DNA of 64,000 bases from Lysobacter avium (GTDB lineage: Bacteria; Pseudomonadota; Gammaproteobacteria; Xanthomonadales; Xanthomonadaceae): positions 1,984,001 to 2,048,000 of the forward strand of contig NZ_CP063657.1 of the NCBI RefSeq assembly GCF_015209745.1. The letters run 5' to 3'. The notes under the pieces were generated by a model, which saw nothing but the letters and a program-made list of their open reading frames with translations, ran no database searches and had not been told where the DNA came from. Positions 9,823-19,335 of the stretch are shown here, in pieces (positions within the stretch are counted from its first letter, which is position 1; every line of letters starts with the position of its first letter). A program made the position numbers and the translations under genes.

Positions 9823-10866
9823 TCAGGCATCCACATGCACCAGCAACCGCACCGCGGCGGGATCGGCCACCGCCAGCAGCACCCGCTCCAGCATCAGCCA
9901 CGGATCGCCGGGCTCACGCCCCTTGGCCATGCGGTCGACCGCCCCGATGCGCGAGACGAAAGCGTCCCAGCGCGCCGGCGGATGGCGCTGCAGGGCGCGC
10001 TGGTACATCGGCTGCTTGGAATCCCAGACGCGCTGCGCCTTGAACTCGGCCGCGAGATTGCCGCCGCGAGCCTTGATCCGCGACAGAGCGGCGGTCCGCT
10101 GCAGTTCGATCACGACCATTCCCAGCAAAGCGGGGACCGCCTCGCCTTCGGCGCGCAGGCCGGCCAGCATCCGCGAGACCTGCAGCGACTGGCCGTTCAT
10201 CGCCGCGTCGATCAGGCGGAACACGTCGTAGCGCGCCGCATCGGCGACCAGCGACTCCATCCGCGCAAGGTCCAGGCTGCCGCCGTCGGCCAGCAGCGCC
10301 AGCTTGTCGATCTCCTGCGCGGCGGCCAGCAGATTGCCGTCGATGCGCTCCACGAGGCGTTGCACGGCATCGGCGTCGGCACGCACGCCGCGCGAACGCA
10401 GCCGCTGCTCGACCCAGCCGGGAAGCTCGTGCGGCTTGATCGGCCAGGCGATCGCGATTTTGCCAATGCCCTCGATCGCCGCGCTCCACTTGCCGGCGTG
10501 CTTGCGACTCCATTCACCGGCGGTGACCAGCAGCACCACGTCGGCCGGCGGATCGGCGCAGAACCGGCAGATCAGCTCGCCTCCGATTCTCCCCGGCTTG
10601 CCGGTAGGCAGGCGCAACTCGAGCAGACGACGACTGGAAAACAGGCCCGGCGAACCAAAGCTGGCCGCCATCGCGTCCCAGTCGGGCTCACGGCTGCCTT
10701 CGCTGTCGAAGACTTCTCGCTCCGTGATGCCGTGCGTGCGGGCGGCGGCGCGCACAGCATCGGCAGCCTCCAGCACCCGCAGCGGCTCGGCGCCGGCGAT
10801 CAGGTAGGCCGGCGCCAGGGTTCCCGATCCGAGCTGGGCGGCCAGCTGTTCGGGTTTGAGCTCCAT
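9823..10866 (-). CDS. holA: DNA polymerase III delta subunit
   Basis: Clamp-loader subunit that opens the beta sliding clamp. The 347-residue protein starts MELKPEQLAAQL, followed by the family-typical PAYLIAGAEPLRVLEAADAVR, DWDAMAASFGSPGLFSSRRLLELRL and, in the middle, LVERIDGNLLAAAQEIDKLALL. There is no intact P-loop, as expected for delta. It follows lptE with 2 bp between them. The delta' subunit HolB is encoded separately at 50820-51860. Confidence 0.95.
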   Translation of the reverse strand: MELKPEQLAAQLGSGTLAPAYLIAGAEPLRVLEAADAVRAAARTHGITEREVFDSEGSREPDWDAMAASFGSPGLFSSRRLLELRLPTGKPGRIGGELICRFCADPPADVVLLVTAGEWSRKHAGKWSAAIEGIGKIAIAWPIKPHELPGWVEQRLRSRGVRADADAVQRLVERIDGNLLAAAQEIDKLALLADGGSLDLARMESLVADAARYDVFRLIDAAMNGQSLQVSRMLAGLRAEGEAVPALLGMVVIELQRTAALSRIKARGGNLAAEFKAQRVWDSKQPMYQRALQRHPPARWDAFVSRIGAVDRMAKGREPGDPWLMLERVLLAVADPAAVRLLVHVDA

Positions 10867-10868
10867 GC

Positions 10869-11510
10869 TCAGGGTTGGGAGCCGGGCGTCGGCTCGGTTC
10901 CGTCATCGGTGGGAACCGGCGGCGGTGGCGGTGGCGACATCGCTTCGGCGGCTTCCATCGCGGCCTTGGCGGCGTCGGTCGTGTGCTGGAACACCTCGGA
11001 GGCGTCCTGGGAGGCGGTGTCCACGCTGCCGGCCGCGTCGATCCGGCGCAGAATCGAGGCGGCCATCTCGCGCTGCAGTTCGCGCACCAGGATCTCGCGC
11101 TCGCCTTCTGTGCCGATCGAATTGTTCGGCACCGAGATGTAGTCGCGCGAGAGCTCGATGTTCTGCTGCGGCACGAGCACGGTGCCGTCGCCATTGCGCA
11201 TCTCGAACACCACCGCGTAGCGCAGGCTGAACTCCTGCGCGCGGCCTCGCGAATCGACGCTCAACGGGGTATCGCCCCACCGCTCGGCCTTGATCTCGAG
11301 CACCGCGGGGTTGCGGTCCGCCGAGCCTGCCGGCGTGGCGCCGGCACGGGTGAGCGATTGCTGCAGACGGTCGGCCAGCGGGCTGTAGCGGCTTTTCGAG
11401 ACCACCTTGACCGGATCAAGGTCGGCCGGCAGCGTCAGTGCATCACGCAACTGGAAACCACAGGCGGACACGGTCAGCACGAGGGCGAGGAGCAGCAGGC
11501 GTCGGATCAT
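10869..11510 (-). CDS. lptE: LPS assembly lipoprotein LptE
   Basis: Outer-membrane lipoprotein that plugs the LptD barrel and helps insert lipopolysaccharide. I chose the ATG at 11510 (MIRRLLLLALVLTVSACGFQL) because it gives a clean type II signal peptide with lipobox VSAC and lipidated Cys17 followed by GFQLR, the family's usual opening. A start 39 bp upstream would add 13 residues ahead of the signal. The C-terminal 40 residues are rich in Pro and acidic residues and probably disordered. Its place between leuS and holA is the conserved proteobacterial order. Confidence 0.93.
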   Translation of the reverse strand: MIRRLLLLALVLTVSACGFQLRDALTLPADLDPVKVVSKSRYSPLADRLQQSLTRAGATPAGSADRNPAVLEIKAERWGDTPLSVDSRGRAQEFSLRYAVVFEMRNGDGTVLVPQQNIELSRDYISVPNNSIGTEGEREILVRELQREMAASILRRIDAAGSVDTASQDASEVFQHTTDAAKAAMEAAEAMSPPPPPPVPTDDGTEPTPGSQP

Positions 11511-11583
11511 CGAGGCAGTCTGAAGGAGCGGGATGGGCGCAGCAAGCATAAAGCGCGGCGGCTGATGGAGCGCGGGGCGGTAT

Positions 11584-14364
11584 TCAGCCGGCGACGATGT
11601 TGACGATCTTGCCAGGCACCACGATCACCTTGCGCACCGTGAGGCCGGACACGAAATGCGAGACGTGCGGCTCGGCCAGGGCCATTTTCTCCACCTCCGC
11701 GTTGTCCATGCCGACTGGCGCCTCGATCTTGCCGCGCAGCTTGCCGTTGACCTGCACCGCCATGACCACCGCATCGCGCACCAGTGCGGCCTCGTCGACC
11801 TGCGGGAACGGCACGTCTTCCAGCAGCGTCTCGGCATGGCCCAGCGTCTGCCACAGGGCGTGACTGGTATGCGGGGTCACCGGGTTGAGCAGCAGCACCA
11901 TCGCCTCCAGGGCCTCGTGGCGCACCGCCCGGCCCTGGTCGCTCATGTCCTTGAACTTGCTGACGTGGTTGAGCAGCTCCATCAGCGCGGCGATCGCGGT
12001 GTTGAAGGCGTGGCGGCGGCCGTAGTCGTCGCCGACCTTGCCGATGGTCTGGTGCAGCTGCCGGCGCAGCGTCTTCTGGCCGGCGTCCAGCGCGGCCGGG
12101 TCCACCGGCGGGTGGTCGGGCTGGGATGCGTGGGTGACCACCTCGCGCCAGAACCGGCGCAGGAACCGCGCCATGCCTTCCACGCCGGCCTCGTTCCACT
12201 CCAGCGACAGCTCGGGCGGGGCGGCGAACATCGAGAACAGGCGCACGGTGTCGGCGCCGTACCGATCCACCATGGTGCGCGGATCGACGCCGTTGTTCTT
12301 GGACTTGGACATCTTCTCGATGCCACCGATCACCACCGGCTGGCCGTCGGCCTTCAGCGTCGCGCCGGAGATGCGGCCGCGCTCGTCGCGGACGATCTCC
12401 ACCTCGGCCGGATTGATCCAGTCGCGCGAACCGTTCTCGCCTTCGCGGTAGAAGGTCTCGGCGATCACCATGCCCTGGGTCAGCAGGTTGGTCGCCGGCT
12501 CGTTGCTGTTCACCAGCCCCTGGTCGCGCAGCAGGCGGTGGTAGAAACGGAAATACAGCAGGTGCAGGATCGCGTGCTCGACGCCGCCGATGTACTGGTC
12601 AACGGGCAGCCAGTGGTTGGCGCGTGCATCGACCTGTTCGGTCGCGCCAGGCGAGGTGTAGCGCGCGTAGTACCAGCTGGACTCCATGAAGGTGTCGAAG
12701 GTGTCGGTCTCGCGTTCGGCCGCTCCACCGCAGCCCGGGCAGGTCGTCTTGCGCCACTGCGGATCGGCCTTGATCGGCGAGGCGGTGCCCATGAACTCGA
12801 CGTCCTCGGGCAGCACGACCGGCAACTGGTCCTCCGGCACGGGCACTGCGCCGCAGGCCTCGCAATAGATGACCGGGATCGGGCAGCCCCAGTAGCGCTG
12901 GCGGCTGACGCCCCAGTCGCGCAGGCGGAAGTTGACCCGGCGTGCGCCACGGCCCTCCGCTTCCAGACGCGTGGCCAGGGCATCGAAGGCCTGCTGGAAG
13001 TCCATGCCGTCGTATTCGCCGGAGTTCACCAGCCAGCCGCGCTCGGTATAGGCGCCCTGCTCGGCGATACCCTGCTCGAAGTCGCTGACCACCTGCACCG
13101 GCGCGCCGGTGTCATAGGTGTCGGTCGAGGCCTGCGTCCCCAGTGCGCTGGCCATCGGATCGGCGTGACGGCCCAGGTCCTGGCCGATCTCGCGCACCGC
13201 ATCGCGCACCGAATCGGGCACGACCACCATCCTGATCGGCAACTGGTAGCGACGGGCGAACTCCCAGTCCCGCTGGTCATGGCCGGGCACCGCCATCACG
13301 GCGCCGGTGCCGTAGCTCATCAGCACGAAGTTGGCGACGAATACCGGGAGCTCTTCGCCGCTGATCGGGTGGATCGCGCGCAGTCCGGTATCCAGGCCGC
13401 GCTTTTCCTGCGTCTCCAGCTCCGCCTCGGTGGCCCCGCCCTTGCGCAGGTCGGCGACGAAGTCGGCCAGGCCGGTGTCGTTGGCGGCGGCGTGCGCGGC
13501 CAGCGGATGCTCGGCGGCGATGGAGAGGAAGCTCACCCCCATCAGGGTGTCGGGGCGGGTGGTGTAGACGGTCAGGGGATCGAGCTCTGCACCCACGGCA
13601 TCGCGCACGGCGAAGGTGATGTCCAGGCCCTCGCTGCGCCCGATCCAGTTGCGCTGCATGGTCTTGACCGCGTCCGGCCAACCCGGCAGATGGTCCAGGC
13701 CGTCCAGCAATTCCTGGGCGTAGTCGGTGATCTTCAGGAACCATTGCGGGATTTCGCGCTTTTCCACCATCGCACCGGTGCGCCAGCCGCGGCCGTCGAT
13801 CACCTGCTCGTTGGCCAGCACGGTCTGGTCGACCGGATCCCAGTTGACCACCGAATTCTTGCGGTACGCCAGGCCCTGCTTCATCAGGCGCACGAACATG
13901 CGCTGCTCGTGCACGTAGTAGGACGGCTCGCAGGTGGCGAATTCGCGCGACCAGTCGATCGCGTAACCCATCTGCCGCAGCTGCGCCTTCATGTGGCCGA
14001 TGTTGGCGTAGGTCCACTGCGCCGGCGCGGTGTGGTGCTTGATCGCCGCGTTCTCCGCGGGCAGGCCGAACGCGTCCCAGCCCATCGGCTGCAGCACGTT
14101 GTGCCCGGTCATCCGCTTGTAGCGGCTGATGACGTCGCTGATGGTGTAGTTGCGCACGTGGCCCATGTGCAGCGCGCCGGAGGGATACGGCAGCATCGAC
14201 AGGCAATAGAACTTCGGCTTGGCCGAGCTCTCGTCGACCTCGAACGCGCGGGTGTCGTCCCAGTAGCGCTGGGCCGCCGTCTCCAGCGCATGCGGCTCGA
14301 AACCGGACCCGCCGGCGCTGCCGGGGTCATTGCTGCGGGGGTCGGCGGAGGCTTCGATGGGCAC
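11584..14364 (-). CDS. leuS: Leucyl-tRNA synthetase
   Basis: Class I aminoacyl-tRNA synthetase charging tRNA-Leu. The HIGH motif is HMGH within [15 protein letters not shown] near residue 66 and the KMSKS motif is [12 protein letters not shown]. The CP1 editing domain lies between ([12 protein letters not shown] and [12 protein letters not shown]), and a zinc-finger-like CPGCGGAAE insertion is visible. At 926 residues it is somewhat longer than the E. coli enzyme. The N-terminal 20 residues (Asp/Ser/Gly-rich) are not conserved, so the true start could be slightly downstream. It heads the minus-strand run that continues to tldD. Confidence 0.97.
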   Translation of the reverse strand: MPIEASADPRSNDPGSAGGSGFEPHALETAAQRYWDDTRAFEVDESSAKPKFYCLSMLPYPSGALHMGHVRNYTISDVISRYKRMTGHNVLQPMGWDAFGLPAENAAIKHHTAPAQWTYANIGHMKAQLRQMGYAIDWSREFATCEPSYYVHEQRMFVRLMKQGLAYRKNSVVNWDPVDQTVLANEQVIDGRGWRTGAMVEKREIPQWFLKITDYAQELLDGLDHLPGWPDAVKTMQRNWIGRSEGLDITFAVRDAVGAELDPLTVYTTRPDTLMGVSFLSIAAEHPLAAHAAANDTGLADFVADLRKGGATEAELETQEKRGLDTGLRAIHPISGEELPVFVANFVLMSYGTGAVMAVPGHDQRDWEFARRYQLPIRMVVVPDSVRDAVREIGQDLGRHADPMASALGTQASTDTYDTGAPVQVVSDFEQGIAEQGAYTERGWLVNSGEYDGMDFQQAFDALATRLEAEGRGARRVNFRLRDWGVSRQRYWGCPIPVIYCEACGAVPVPEDQLPVVLPEDVEFMGTASPIKADPQWRKTTCPGCGGAAERETDTFDTFMESSWYYARYTSPGATEQVDARANHWLPVDQYIGGVEHAILHLLYFRFYHRLLRDQGLVNSNEPATNLLTQGMVIAETFYREGENGSRDWINPAEVEIVRDERGRISGATLKADGQPVVIGGIEKMSKSKNNGVDPRTMVDRYGADTVRLFSMFAAPPELSLEWNEAGVEGMARFLRRFWREVVTHASQPDHPPVDPAALDAGQKTLRRQLHQTIGKVGDDYGRRHAFNTAIAALMELLNHVSKFKDMSDQGRAVRHEALEAMVLLLNPVTPHTSHALWQTLGHAETLLEDVPFPQVDEAALVRDAVVMAVQVNGKLRGKIEAPVGMDNAEVEKMALAEPHVSHFVSGLTVRKVIVVPGKIVNIVAG

Positions 14365-14484
14365 GGGCGTGGAACCGGAGACAGATGGACCGGAAAGCCT
14401 AACCCAGCGCCTCCCTTGCCGCCATGCGGGTGGGTCCGCAGACCGTGCAGGGTCCTTGGGAGGCGGAGTTTCACCCGGTACTTT

Positions 14485-14504
14485 CGCGCCACGCGCGTGG
14501 CGCG
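14485..14504. repeat. Perfect 20-bp GC palindrome between leuS and an amidohydrolase gene
   Basis: Bases 14485-14504 form an uninterrupted perfect dyad: half-site cgcgccacgc followed by its exact complement. It sits in the 184-bp divergent region between leuS and the amidohydrolase gene. It could bind a dimeric regulator or form a hairpin. GC-rich genomes produce such dyads by chance more easily, so function is unproven. Confidence 0.5.
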
Positions 14505-14548
14505 TGCACGTGCTTCAATCGATCCCACCCTCGCCACCGGATACCGCC

Positions 14549-15868
14549 GTGCCGACTCGCCTCTCCTGCGCCCTGCTTGCCCTTGCCATGCTGCCCGTCG
14601 CCGCGCTGCCAGCCACCGCGCTTGCCGCCGACGGCGCCAGCGCCCTGCGCTGCGGAAAACTGTTCGACAGCCGCGCCGGCAAGATCCTCGGCCCGCACAC
14701 GGTGCTGGTGCGCGATGGCCGCGTGGAGCGGATCGTCAGCGGCGGCAATGCCAGCGTCGCCGGCGCCACCAACGTCGATCTCTCCGGCCACACCTGCATG
14801 CCCGGCTGGACCGACCTGCACGTGCACCTGGGCAGCCAGTCCAGTCCGGACAGCTACTCGGAAGGCTTCCGCCTGGACGACATCGACTACGCGTTCCGCG
14901 CGGTCGGGTACGCACGACAGACGCTGCTGGCCGGCTTCACCAGCGTGCGCGACCTCGGCGGCGAGGTGGCGCCGCACCTGCGCGACGCGATCAACCAGGG
15001 ACTGGTCGACGGCCCGCGGATCTGGGCGGCCGGCAAGTCGATTGCCACCACCGGCGGCCACGCCGACCCCACCAACGGCTACAACTCCGCGCTTTCGCAC
15101 CTGATCGGCCCGCCCGGACCGACCCAGGGCGTCATCAATTCGGTCGACGATGCCCGCCAGGCCGTGCGGCAGCGGTACAAGGACGGCAGCGACGTGATCA
15201 AGATCACTGCCACCGGCGGCGTGCTGTCGTACGCCAAATCCGGTGACGCGCCGCAGTTCCGCGTCGACGAGATCCAGTCCATCGTCGACACCGCCACGGA
15301 CTACGGCTACCGCGTCGCCGCGCACGCCCACGGCGAGGAAGGCATGCGCCGCGCCGTCGAGGCCGGCGTGACCAGCATCGAGCACGGCACCTACATGAGC
15401 GACGAGGTCATGGCGCTGATGAAGCGCAAGGGCACCTGGTACATCCCGACCATCTACGCCGGCCGCTTCGTAGCCGACAAGGCGAAGATCGACGGCTACT
15501 TCCCCGCCGTCGTCCGGCCAAAGGCTGAGAAGATCGGCGCGCTGATCCAGGCGACCGCCGGCAAGGCCTACCGGTCCGGCGTAAAAATGGCCTTCGGCAC
15601 CGACATGGGCGTCGGCCCCCACGGCGACAACGCGCGCGAGTTCGTCTACCTCACCGAAGCCGGGGTGCCGGCCGCGGTCGCCCTGCAGATGGCCACCATC
15701 CGCGCCGCCGAGGTGCTCGGCGTCGACGACCAGGGCGTGATCGACAGCGGCAAGCGCGCCGACATCATCGCCGTGCAGGGCGACCCGGTGGAAGACATCA
15801 ACCGGGTGCTGGATGTCCGCTTCGTGATGAAGGACGGGGTGATCTACAAGCAGCCGGACGCCTATTAG
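14549..15868 (+). CDS. Secreted metal-dependent amidohydrolase (prolidase/imidazolonepropionase-like)
   Basis: A 439-residue amidohydrolase-superfamily enzyme with an N-terminal Sec signal ([22 protein letters not shown]), so it is probably periplasmic or secreted. Metal ligands are visible in order: HVH at 91-93, a likely carbamylated Lys218 in [11 protein letters not shown], His259 and His261 in AHAHG, His279 in IEHG, and Asp352 in FGTDMG. Relatives are annotated as Xaa-Pro dipeptidases or carboxypeptidase-like hydrolases; I cannot name the substrate. I chose the GTG at 14549, just before the signal peptide. A GTG at 14504 is also in frame and would add 15 residues. It is transcribed away from leuS and has no operon partner. 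Confidence 0.85.
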   Translation: MPTRLSCALLALAMLPVAALPATALAADGASALRCGKLFDSRAGKILGPHTVLVRDGRVERIVSGGNASVAGATNVDLSGHTCMPGWTDLHVHLGSQSSPDSYSEGFRLDDIDYAFRAVGYARQTLLAGFTSVRDLGGEVAPHLRDAINQGLVDGPRIWAAGKSIATTGGHADPTNGYNSALSHLIGPPGPTQGVINSVDDARQAVRQRYKDGSDVIKITATGGVLSYAKSGDAPQFRVDEIQSIVDTATDYGYRVAAHAHGEEGMRRAVEAGVTSIEHGTYMSDEVMALMKRKGTWYIPTIYAGRFVADKAKIDGYFPAVVRPKAEKIGALIQATAGKAYRSGVKMAFGTDMGVGPHGDNAREFVYLTEAGVPAAVALQMATIRAAEVLGVDDQGVIDSGKRADIIAVQGDPVEDINRVLDVRFVMKDGVIYKQPDAY

Positions 15869-15917
15869 GGACGCGGAAGGGAGCGGCCATCGCATCCGAC
15901 GGCGCGCTAAGCAGCGC

Positions 15918-16136
15918 TCATGGGGTACGCGGCCACTGGAAAACCTCGTCGATGCCAACATCGAACGCGTGGGCGATCCGGAACGCGAGTTCCAGCGACG
16001 GCGCGTATTTCCCGGCCTCCAGCGCGATGATCGTCTGCCGGGTCACGCCGCACGCTTCGGCCAGGGCCTGCTGGGTCATCTCGCCGCGGGCAAAGCGCAA
16101 CGCGCGGATGGAATTTTGGATGGGCGTCGATGCCAT
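15918..16136 (-). CDS. XRE-family helix-turn-helix regulator, 72 residues
   Basis: A tiny regulator that is almost entirely one HTH_3/XRE domain. The helix-turn-helix is seen as [20 protein letters not shown] (residues 21-40), followed by [25 protein letters not shown], the classic SinR/Cro-like ending. I chose the ATG at 16136; an upstream start would extend into the membrane-protein gene. It lies 11 bp downstream of that gene on the same strand, so the two probably form a bicistronic unit. Such small XRE proteins usually repress their own operon, and a matching dyad lies at the operon promoter (16827-16856). Confidence 0.88.
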   Translation of the reverse strand: MASTPIQNSIRALRFARGEMTQQALAEACGVTRQTIIALEAGKYAPSLELAFRIAHAFDVGIDEVFQWPRTP

Positions 16137-16147
16137 GCCGTCGCGCC

Positions 16148-16777
16148 TCAGTGGCGGTCGCGCCAGTAGTAGACGGCCGTCCCGAGGTATTCGAGCAGGC
16201 AGCTGAGCATGAGTCCAAAGATCAACAGGTTGGCGATCACCAGGTGGCTGGCCCACTGCAGACGGTCCTGAGGCGACAGTCCAAGTACCCCGGCTACACC
16301 GACACAAAACGCGACCAGCCCAAAACGTCCCCAACCCGCAGCCTTGGCCGCGATTTCGCGGTCGCGCTCGTCTTCCGTCACCGCCTCGCTCCAGCGCCTG
16401 GCCAGCACGCCGCGCAACACGCTCCAGGCGATCAGCAACGCGACCAGATTGCGCACGACCCGGCCCGTAACGGGATCGTTCCAGACGGTTGCCGCCCGGA
16501 AGGCGTCAACGTTCGAGACCAGATAGGCAACCGCGGCGGCCATGAAGACGGTGCCGATCCACGCGTTCCACTCGCCCGGCGAGGCGGCCTCGGCGACCGC
16601 ATCCCGCGGCAGGCGGCTGACGGCGAACAGCGAGACCCACGCGGTGGTGATCAGCAGCACCATGCCGACGTGGCCGGTATCCACCCCCAGCAGTGATGGC
16701 GGGCTGGCGAGCAACAACCACAGGGCAAACATCGCCGAAACCAGCAAGCCGAGACCGCTCCAACGATTCACGATCAT
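16148..16777 (-). CDS. Integral membrane protein paired with an XRE regulator
   Basis: A 209-residue hydrophobic protein. About six membrane segments are visible, including [81 protein letters not shown] and [21 protein letters not shown] charged loop ([17 protein letters not shown]) lies between the fourth and fifth. I recognise no catalytic motif. Coupling to a single-domain XRE regulator is a recurring arrangement for membrane proteins of the DUF2178 kind, but I cannot confirm membership by eye. Function unknown. Confidence 0.75.
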   Translation of the reverse strand: MIVNRWSGLGLLVSAMFALWLLLASPPSLLGVDTGHVGMVLLITTAWVSLFAVSRLPRDAVAEAASPGEWNAWIGTVFMAAAVAYLVSNVDAFRAATVWNDPVTGRVVRNLVALLIAWSVLRGVLARRWSEAVTEDERDREIAAKAAGWGRFGLVAFCVGVAGVLGLSPQDRLQWASHLVIANLLIFGLMLSCLLEYLGTAVYYWRDRH

Positions 16778-16826
16778 GGTGTCTCCTCTACCGGACTAAA
16801 TGTCCGCTATAAGTTACATCGAATTC

Positions 16827-16856
16827 ACCGGATGTCAACTACGTTTTACATCCGGT
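16827..16856 (-). promoter_or_regulatory. Candidate self-operator and -35 box of the membrane-protein/XRE operon
   Basis: Bases 16827-16835 (accggatgt) and 16848-16856 (acatccggt) form a perfect 9-bp inverted repeat with a 12-bp spacer. The left arm overlaps a consensus-like minus-strand -35 box TTGACA (16833-16838). A related half-site acatc lies at 16816-16820. The AT-rich stretch downstream (cttatag near 16806-16812) may supply the -10, though spacing is longer than ideal. The sites lie about 50-80 bp upstream of the membrane-protein ATG. The local base composition is lower in GC than its surroundings. Confidence 0.5.
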
Positions 16857-16913
16857 TGGAATCCGCTGCGCCGCCACCATCTAGGCCTGTGAACTTCATC
16901 TGCGAGTATCCCG

Positions 16914-17795
16914 ATGCCTGCACTGCCCAACGCCCTGCCCGCCCGCCACGTTTTCGATGCCACCACCGCCGGCTTTGAAGCCGATGTCCTGCAGAAGTCC
17001 ATGCAGACGCCGGTTCTGGTCGACTTCTGGGCGCCGTGGTGCGAGCCATGCAAGCAACTGGGCCCGGTGCTGGAGAAGCTCGCCGCCGAGTATCACGGCA
17101 GTTTTCAGCTGGCCAAGGTCGAGGTCGACCAGGAACCGCAGCTGGCCGAGGCCTTCCAGGTCCGCTCGATTCCGACCGTGTTCCTGGTCAAGGACGGCCA
17201 GATTGCTGACGGCTTCCCCGGCGTGTTGCCGGAAGGTCAGATCCGTGAGTTCCTGAAGCAACACGGCATCGAACCGGCTGAAGCCCCTGTTGCGACCGAC
17301 GAGGCCGCGGCGCCTGCACCGGTAGACCCACAGGCCGAGGTCGCGCGCTTGCGCGCCGCAGCGGCCGAGGCGCCGGACAATGCCGAGCTGCGGTTGGACC
17401 TGGCGCTCGCCCTGCTCAAGACCGACCAGGCCGACGAGGCCACGGGCCTGTTGGACGCGCTGCCGGCCAACCTGGCCACCGACGATCGCACCGTCAATGC
17501 GCGTGCGCGGCTTGCCTTCATTTCACTGGCCAGCACCGCGCCGGGCCTCGAGGAGTTGCAGCACTCGGTCGCCAAGGATCCCGATGACCTGCGCGCGCGC
17601 CATTTACTGGGCGCACGGCACATCGTGGCCGGCAATCCGGAGGCGGCGATGGAGCAGTTCATCGAAATGCTGGCGCGTGACCGCAACTTCGACGGCGGCC
17701 TGCCCCGCACCGCGCTGATCGATGCCTTCCGCATTACCGACGACACCGCGCTGGTCGGCTGCTACCGCCGGCGGATGTCGTCGCTGCTGTTCTAA
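16914..17795 (+). CDS. Thioredoxin-TPR protein, CnoX/YbbN-like
   Basis: A 293-residue cytoplasmic protein with an N-terminal thioredoxin domain (about residues 10-115) and a C-terminal region (about 130-293) of helical tetratricopeptide-like repeats. This is the architecture of E. coli CnoX (YbbN), a holdase that protects proteins from hypochlorous-acid oxidation and hands them to GroEL or DnaK. The active site is WCEPC (Cys43, Cys46), so both redox cysteines are kept. E. coli CnoX has lost the first one, so this protein may also reduce disulfides. An Ala/Pro-rich linker separates the domains. It starts at ATG 16914, divergent from the XRE operon. Confidence 0.88.
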   Translation: MPALPNALPARHVFDATTAGFEADVLQKSMQTPVLVDFWAPWCEPCKQLGPVLEKLAAEYHGSFQLAKVEVDQEPQLAEAFQVRSIPTVFLVKDGQIADGFPGVLPEGQIREFLKQHGIEPAEAPVATDEAAAPAPVDPQAEVARLRAAAAEAPDNAELRLDLALALLKTDQADEATGLLDALPANLATDDRTVNARARLAFISLASTAPGLEELQHSVAKDPDDLRARHLLGARHIVAGNPEAAMEQFIEMLARDRNFDGGLPRTALIDAFRITDDTALVGCYRRRMSSLLF

Positions 17796-17862
17796 GGCGA
17801 CGCGCAACCGCACGACCGCGCCTTAACCGCTCATGGGCAATGCTGCAGCACTGGAGGTGCCC

Positions 17863-19299
17863 ATGCCCACGCTGAAGAAGTCCTATCCGTACTACCTCGC
17901 CGGCAAGCCGGTTGCAGCCAATACCGACCTGGTGGTGCTGAACAAATACACCGGCAAACCGGCCACCCGGGTTGCGCTCGCTGATGCTCAAGCCATCGAG
18001 CAGGCCATCGACGCGGCCTGCAAGGCACGCGAGGCCATGGCCGCGTTCCCGCCCGATGCGCGCCGCGACGTGCTCGCGCACTGCGTGAAGCGGTTCCAGG
18101 AGCGCGAGGAGGAACTCGCGCAGGTGCTGTGCATCGAGGCCGGCAAACCCATCCGCGATGCGCGCGGTGAAGTCGCCCGCCTGATCGAGACCTTCCGTGT
18201 TGCCGCCGAGGAAGCCACCCGCATCGGCGGCGAGGTGATCGAGTTGCAGCTCTCCGAGCGCACCCGCGGCTATCGCGGCATGAGCAGGCAGGTGCCGGTC
18301 GGGGTGTGCAGCTTCATCACACCATTCAATTTTCCGCTCAACCTCGTCGCCCACAAGGTCGCGCCAGCGATCGCCGCCGGCTGCCCGTTCGTGCTCAAAC
18401 CTACCGCCAAGACCCCGATCGGCGCGCTGATCATCGCCGAGGTCCTGGCCGAGACGGATCTGCCGCCGGGCGCGTTCTCGGTCATGCCCTGTTCCAACGA
18501 GGACGCCGCGCCGCTGGTCGAGGACGACCGGATCGCCCTGCTCAGCTTTACCGGCGGCCTGATCGGCTGGGACATGAAGGCCCGCGCGGGCCGCAAGAAG
18601 GTGGTGCTGGAGCTGGGTGGCAACGCCGCCTGTATCGTCGACGCGGAACCGGGCCGGGACCTGGACTTCATCGTCGAGCGGCTGGTGTCGGGGGCCTATT
18701 ACCAGTCCGGCCAGAGCTGCATCAGCGTGCAGCGCATCCACGCCCATGCCTCGATCTACGAGGCGCTGCGCAAGAAGCTGAAGGCGGCCATCGCCAGGCT
18801 GCCAGCCGGCGACCCGAGCGACGAGAAGACCTTCATCGGGCCGATGATCGACGAGGAGGCGGCCAAGCGGGTGGAGGACTGGATCGCCGCCGCACGCAAG
18901 GCGGGGGCTAAAAAGATCGTTGGCGGACCGCGCGAGGGCAACCTGCTGCCGGCTTGGCTGCTCGAAGACGTGCCGCGCGATGCCGACCTGTACCGCCGCG
19001 AGGCGTTCGGGCCGGTCGCGCTGATGGAGCCCTTCGAGGACTTCGAGGACGCGCTGGACGCGGTCAATGACAGCGATTTCGGCCTGCAGGCCGGCGTGTT
19101 CACCGGCCGGCTGGACCACGCGATGCGCGCCTGGGACCGGCTGGAGGTTGGCGGCGTGATCGTCGGCGACATCCCCAGTTTCCGCGTCGACAACATGCCC
19201 TACGGCGGCGTCAAACAGTCCGGCCTCGGCCGCGAGGGCGTGCGCTACGCGATCGGGGACATGACCGAAACCCGGCTGCTCGTGATTCGCGATTCCTGA
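17863..19299 (+). CDS. NAD(P)-dependent aldehyde dehydrogenase
   Basis: ALDH-superfamily enzyme of 478 residues that oxidises an unidentified aldehyde. Seen in order: Asn156 in PFNFPLN, Lys179 in FVLKPTAKTP (cofactor binding), Glu250 in VLELGGN (general base) and catalytic Cys286 in QSGQSC. The C-terminal REAFGPVA and MPYGGVKQSGLGREG are standard. FTGG replaces the more common FTGS. I chose the ATG at 17863 because GGAGG (17853-17857) lies 5 bp ahead; an ATG 30 bp upstream lacks a ribosome-binding site. The sequence resembles the ALDH21/lactaldehyde group, but the substrate is uncertain. Confidence 0.9.
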   Translation: MPTLKKSYPYYLAGKPVAANTDLVVLNKYTGKPATRVALADAQAIEQAIDAACKAREAMAAFPPDARRDVLAHCVKRFQEREEELAQVLCIEAGKPIRDARGEVARLIETFRVAAEEATRIGGEVIELQLSERTRGYRGMSRQVPVGVCSFITPFNFPLNLVAHKVAPAIAAGCPFVLKPTAKTPIGALIIAEVLAETDLPPGAFSVMPCSNEDAAPLVEDDRIALLSFTGGLIGWDMKARAGRKKVVLELGGNAACIVDAEPGRDLDFIVERLVSGAYYQSGQSCISVQRIHAHASIYEALRKKLKAAIARLPAGDPSDEKTFIGPMIDEEAAKRVEDWIAAARKAGAKKIVGGPREGNLLPAWLLEDVPRDADLYRREAFGPVALMEPFEDFEDALDAVNDSDFGLQAGVFTGRLDHAMRAWDRLEVGGVIVGDIPSFRVDNMPYGGVKQSGLGREGVRYAIGDMTETRLLVIRDS

Positions 19300-19335
19300 C
19301 GCCGCCTCGCATCGCGGGAAAGACCAACCACGGGC

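Noticed and set aside
11656-15246. A 1196-residue open frame on the plus strand opposite leuS
   Set aside because: It is the antisense shadow of leuS in GC-rich DNA: Arg/His/Gly/Val-rich, with no family pattern, and it runs across the leuS start into another gene.
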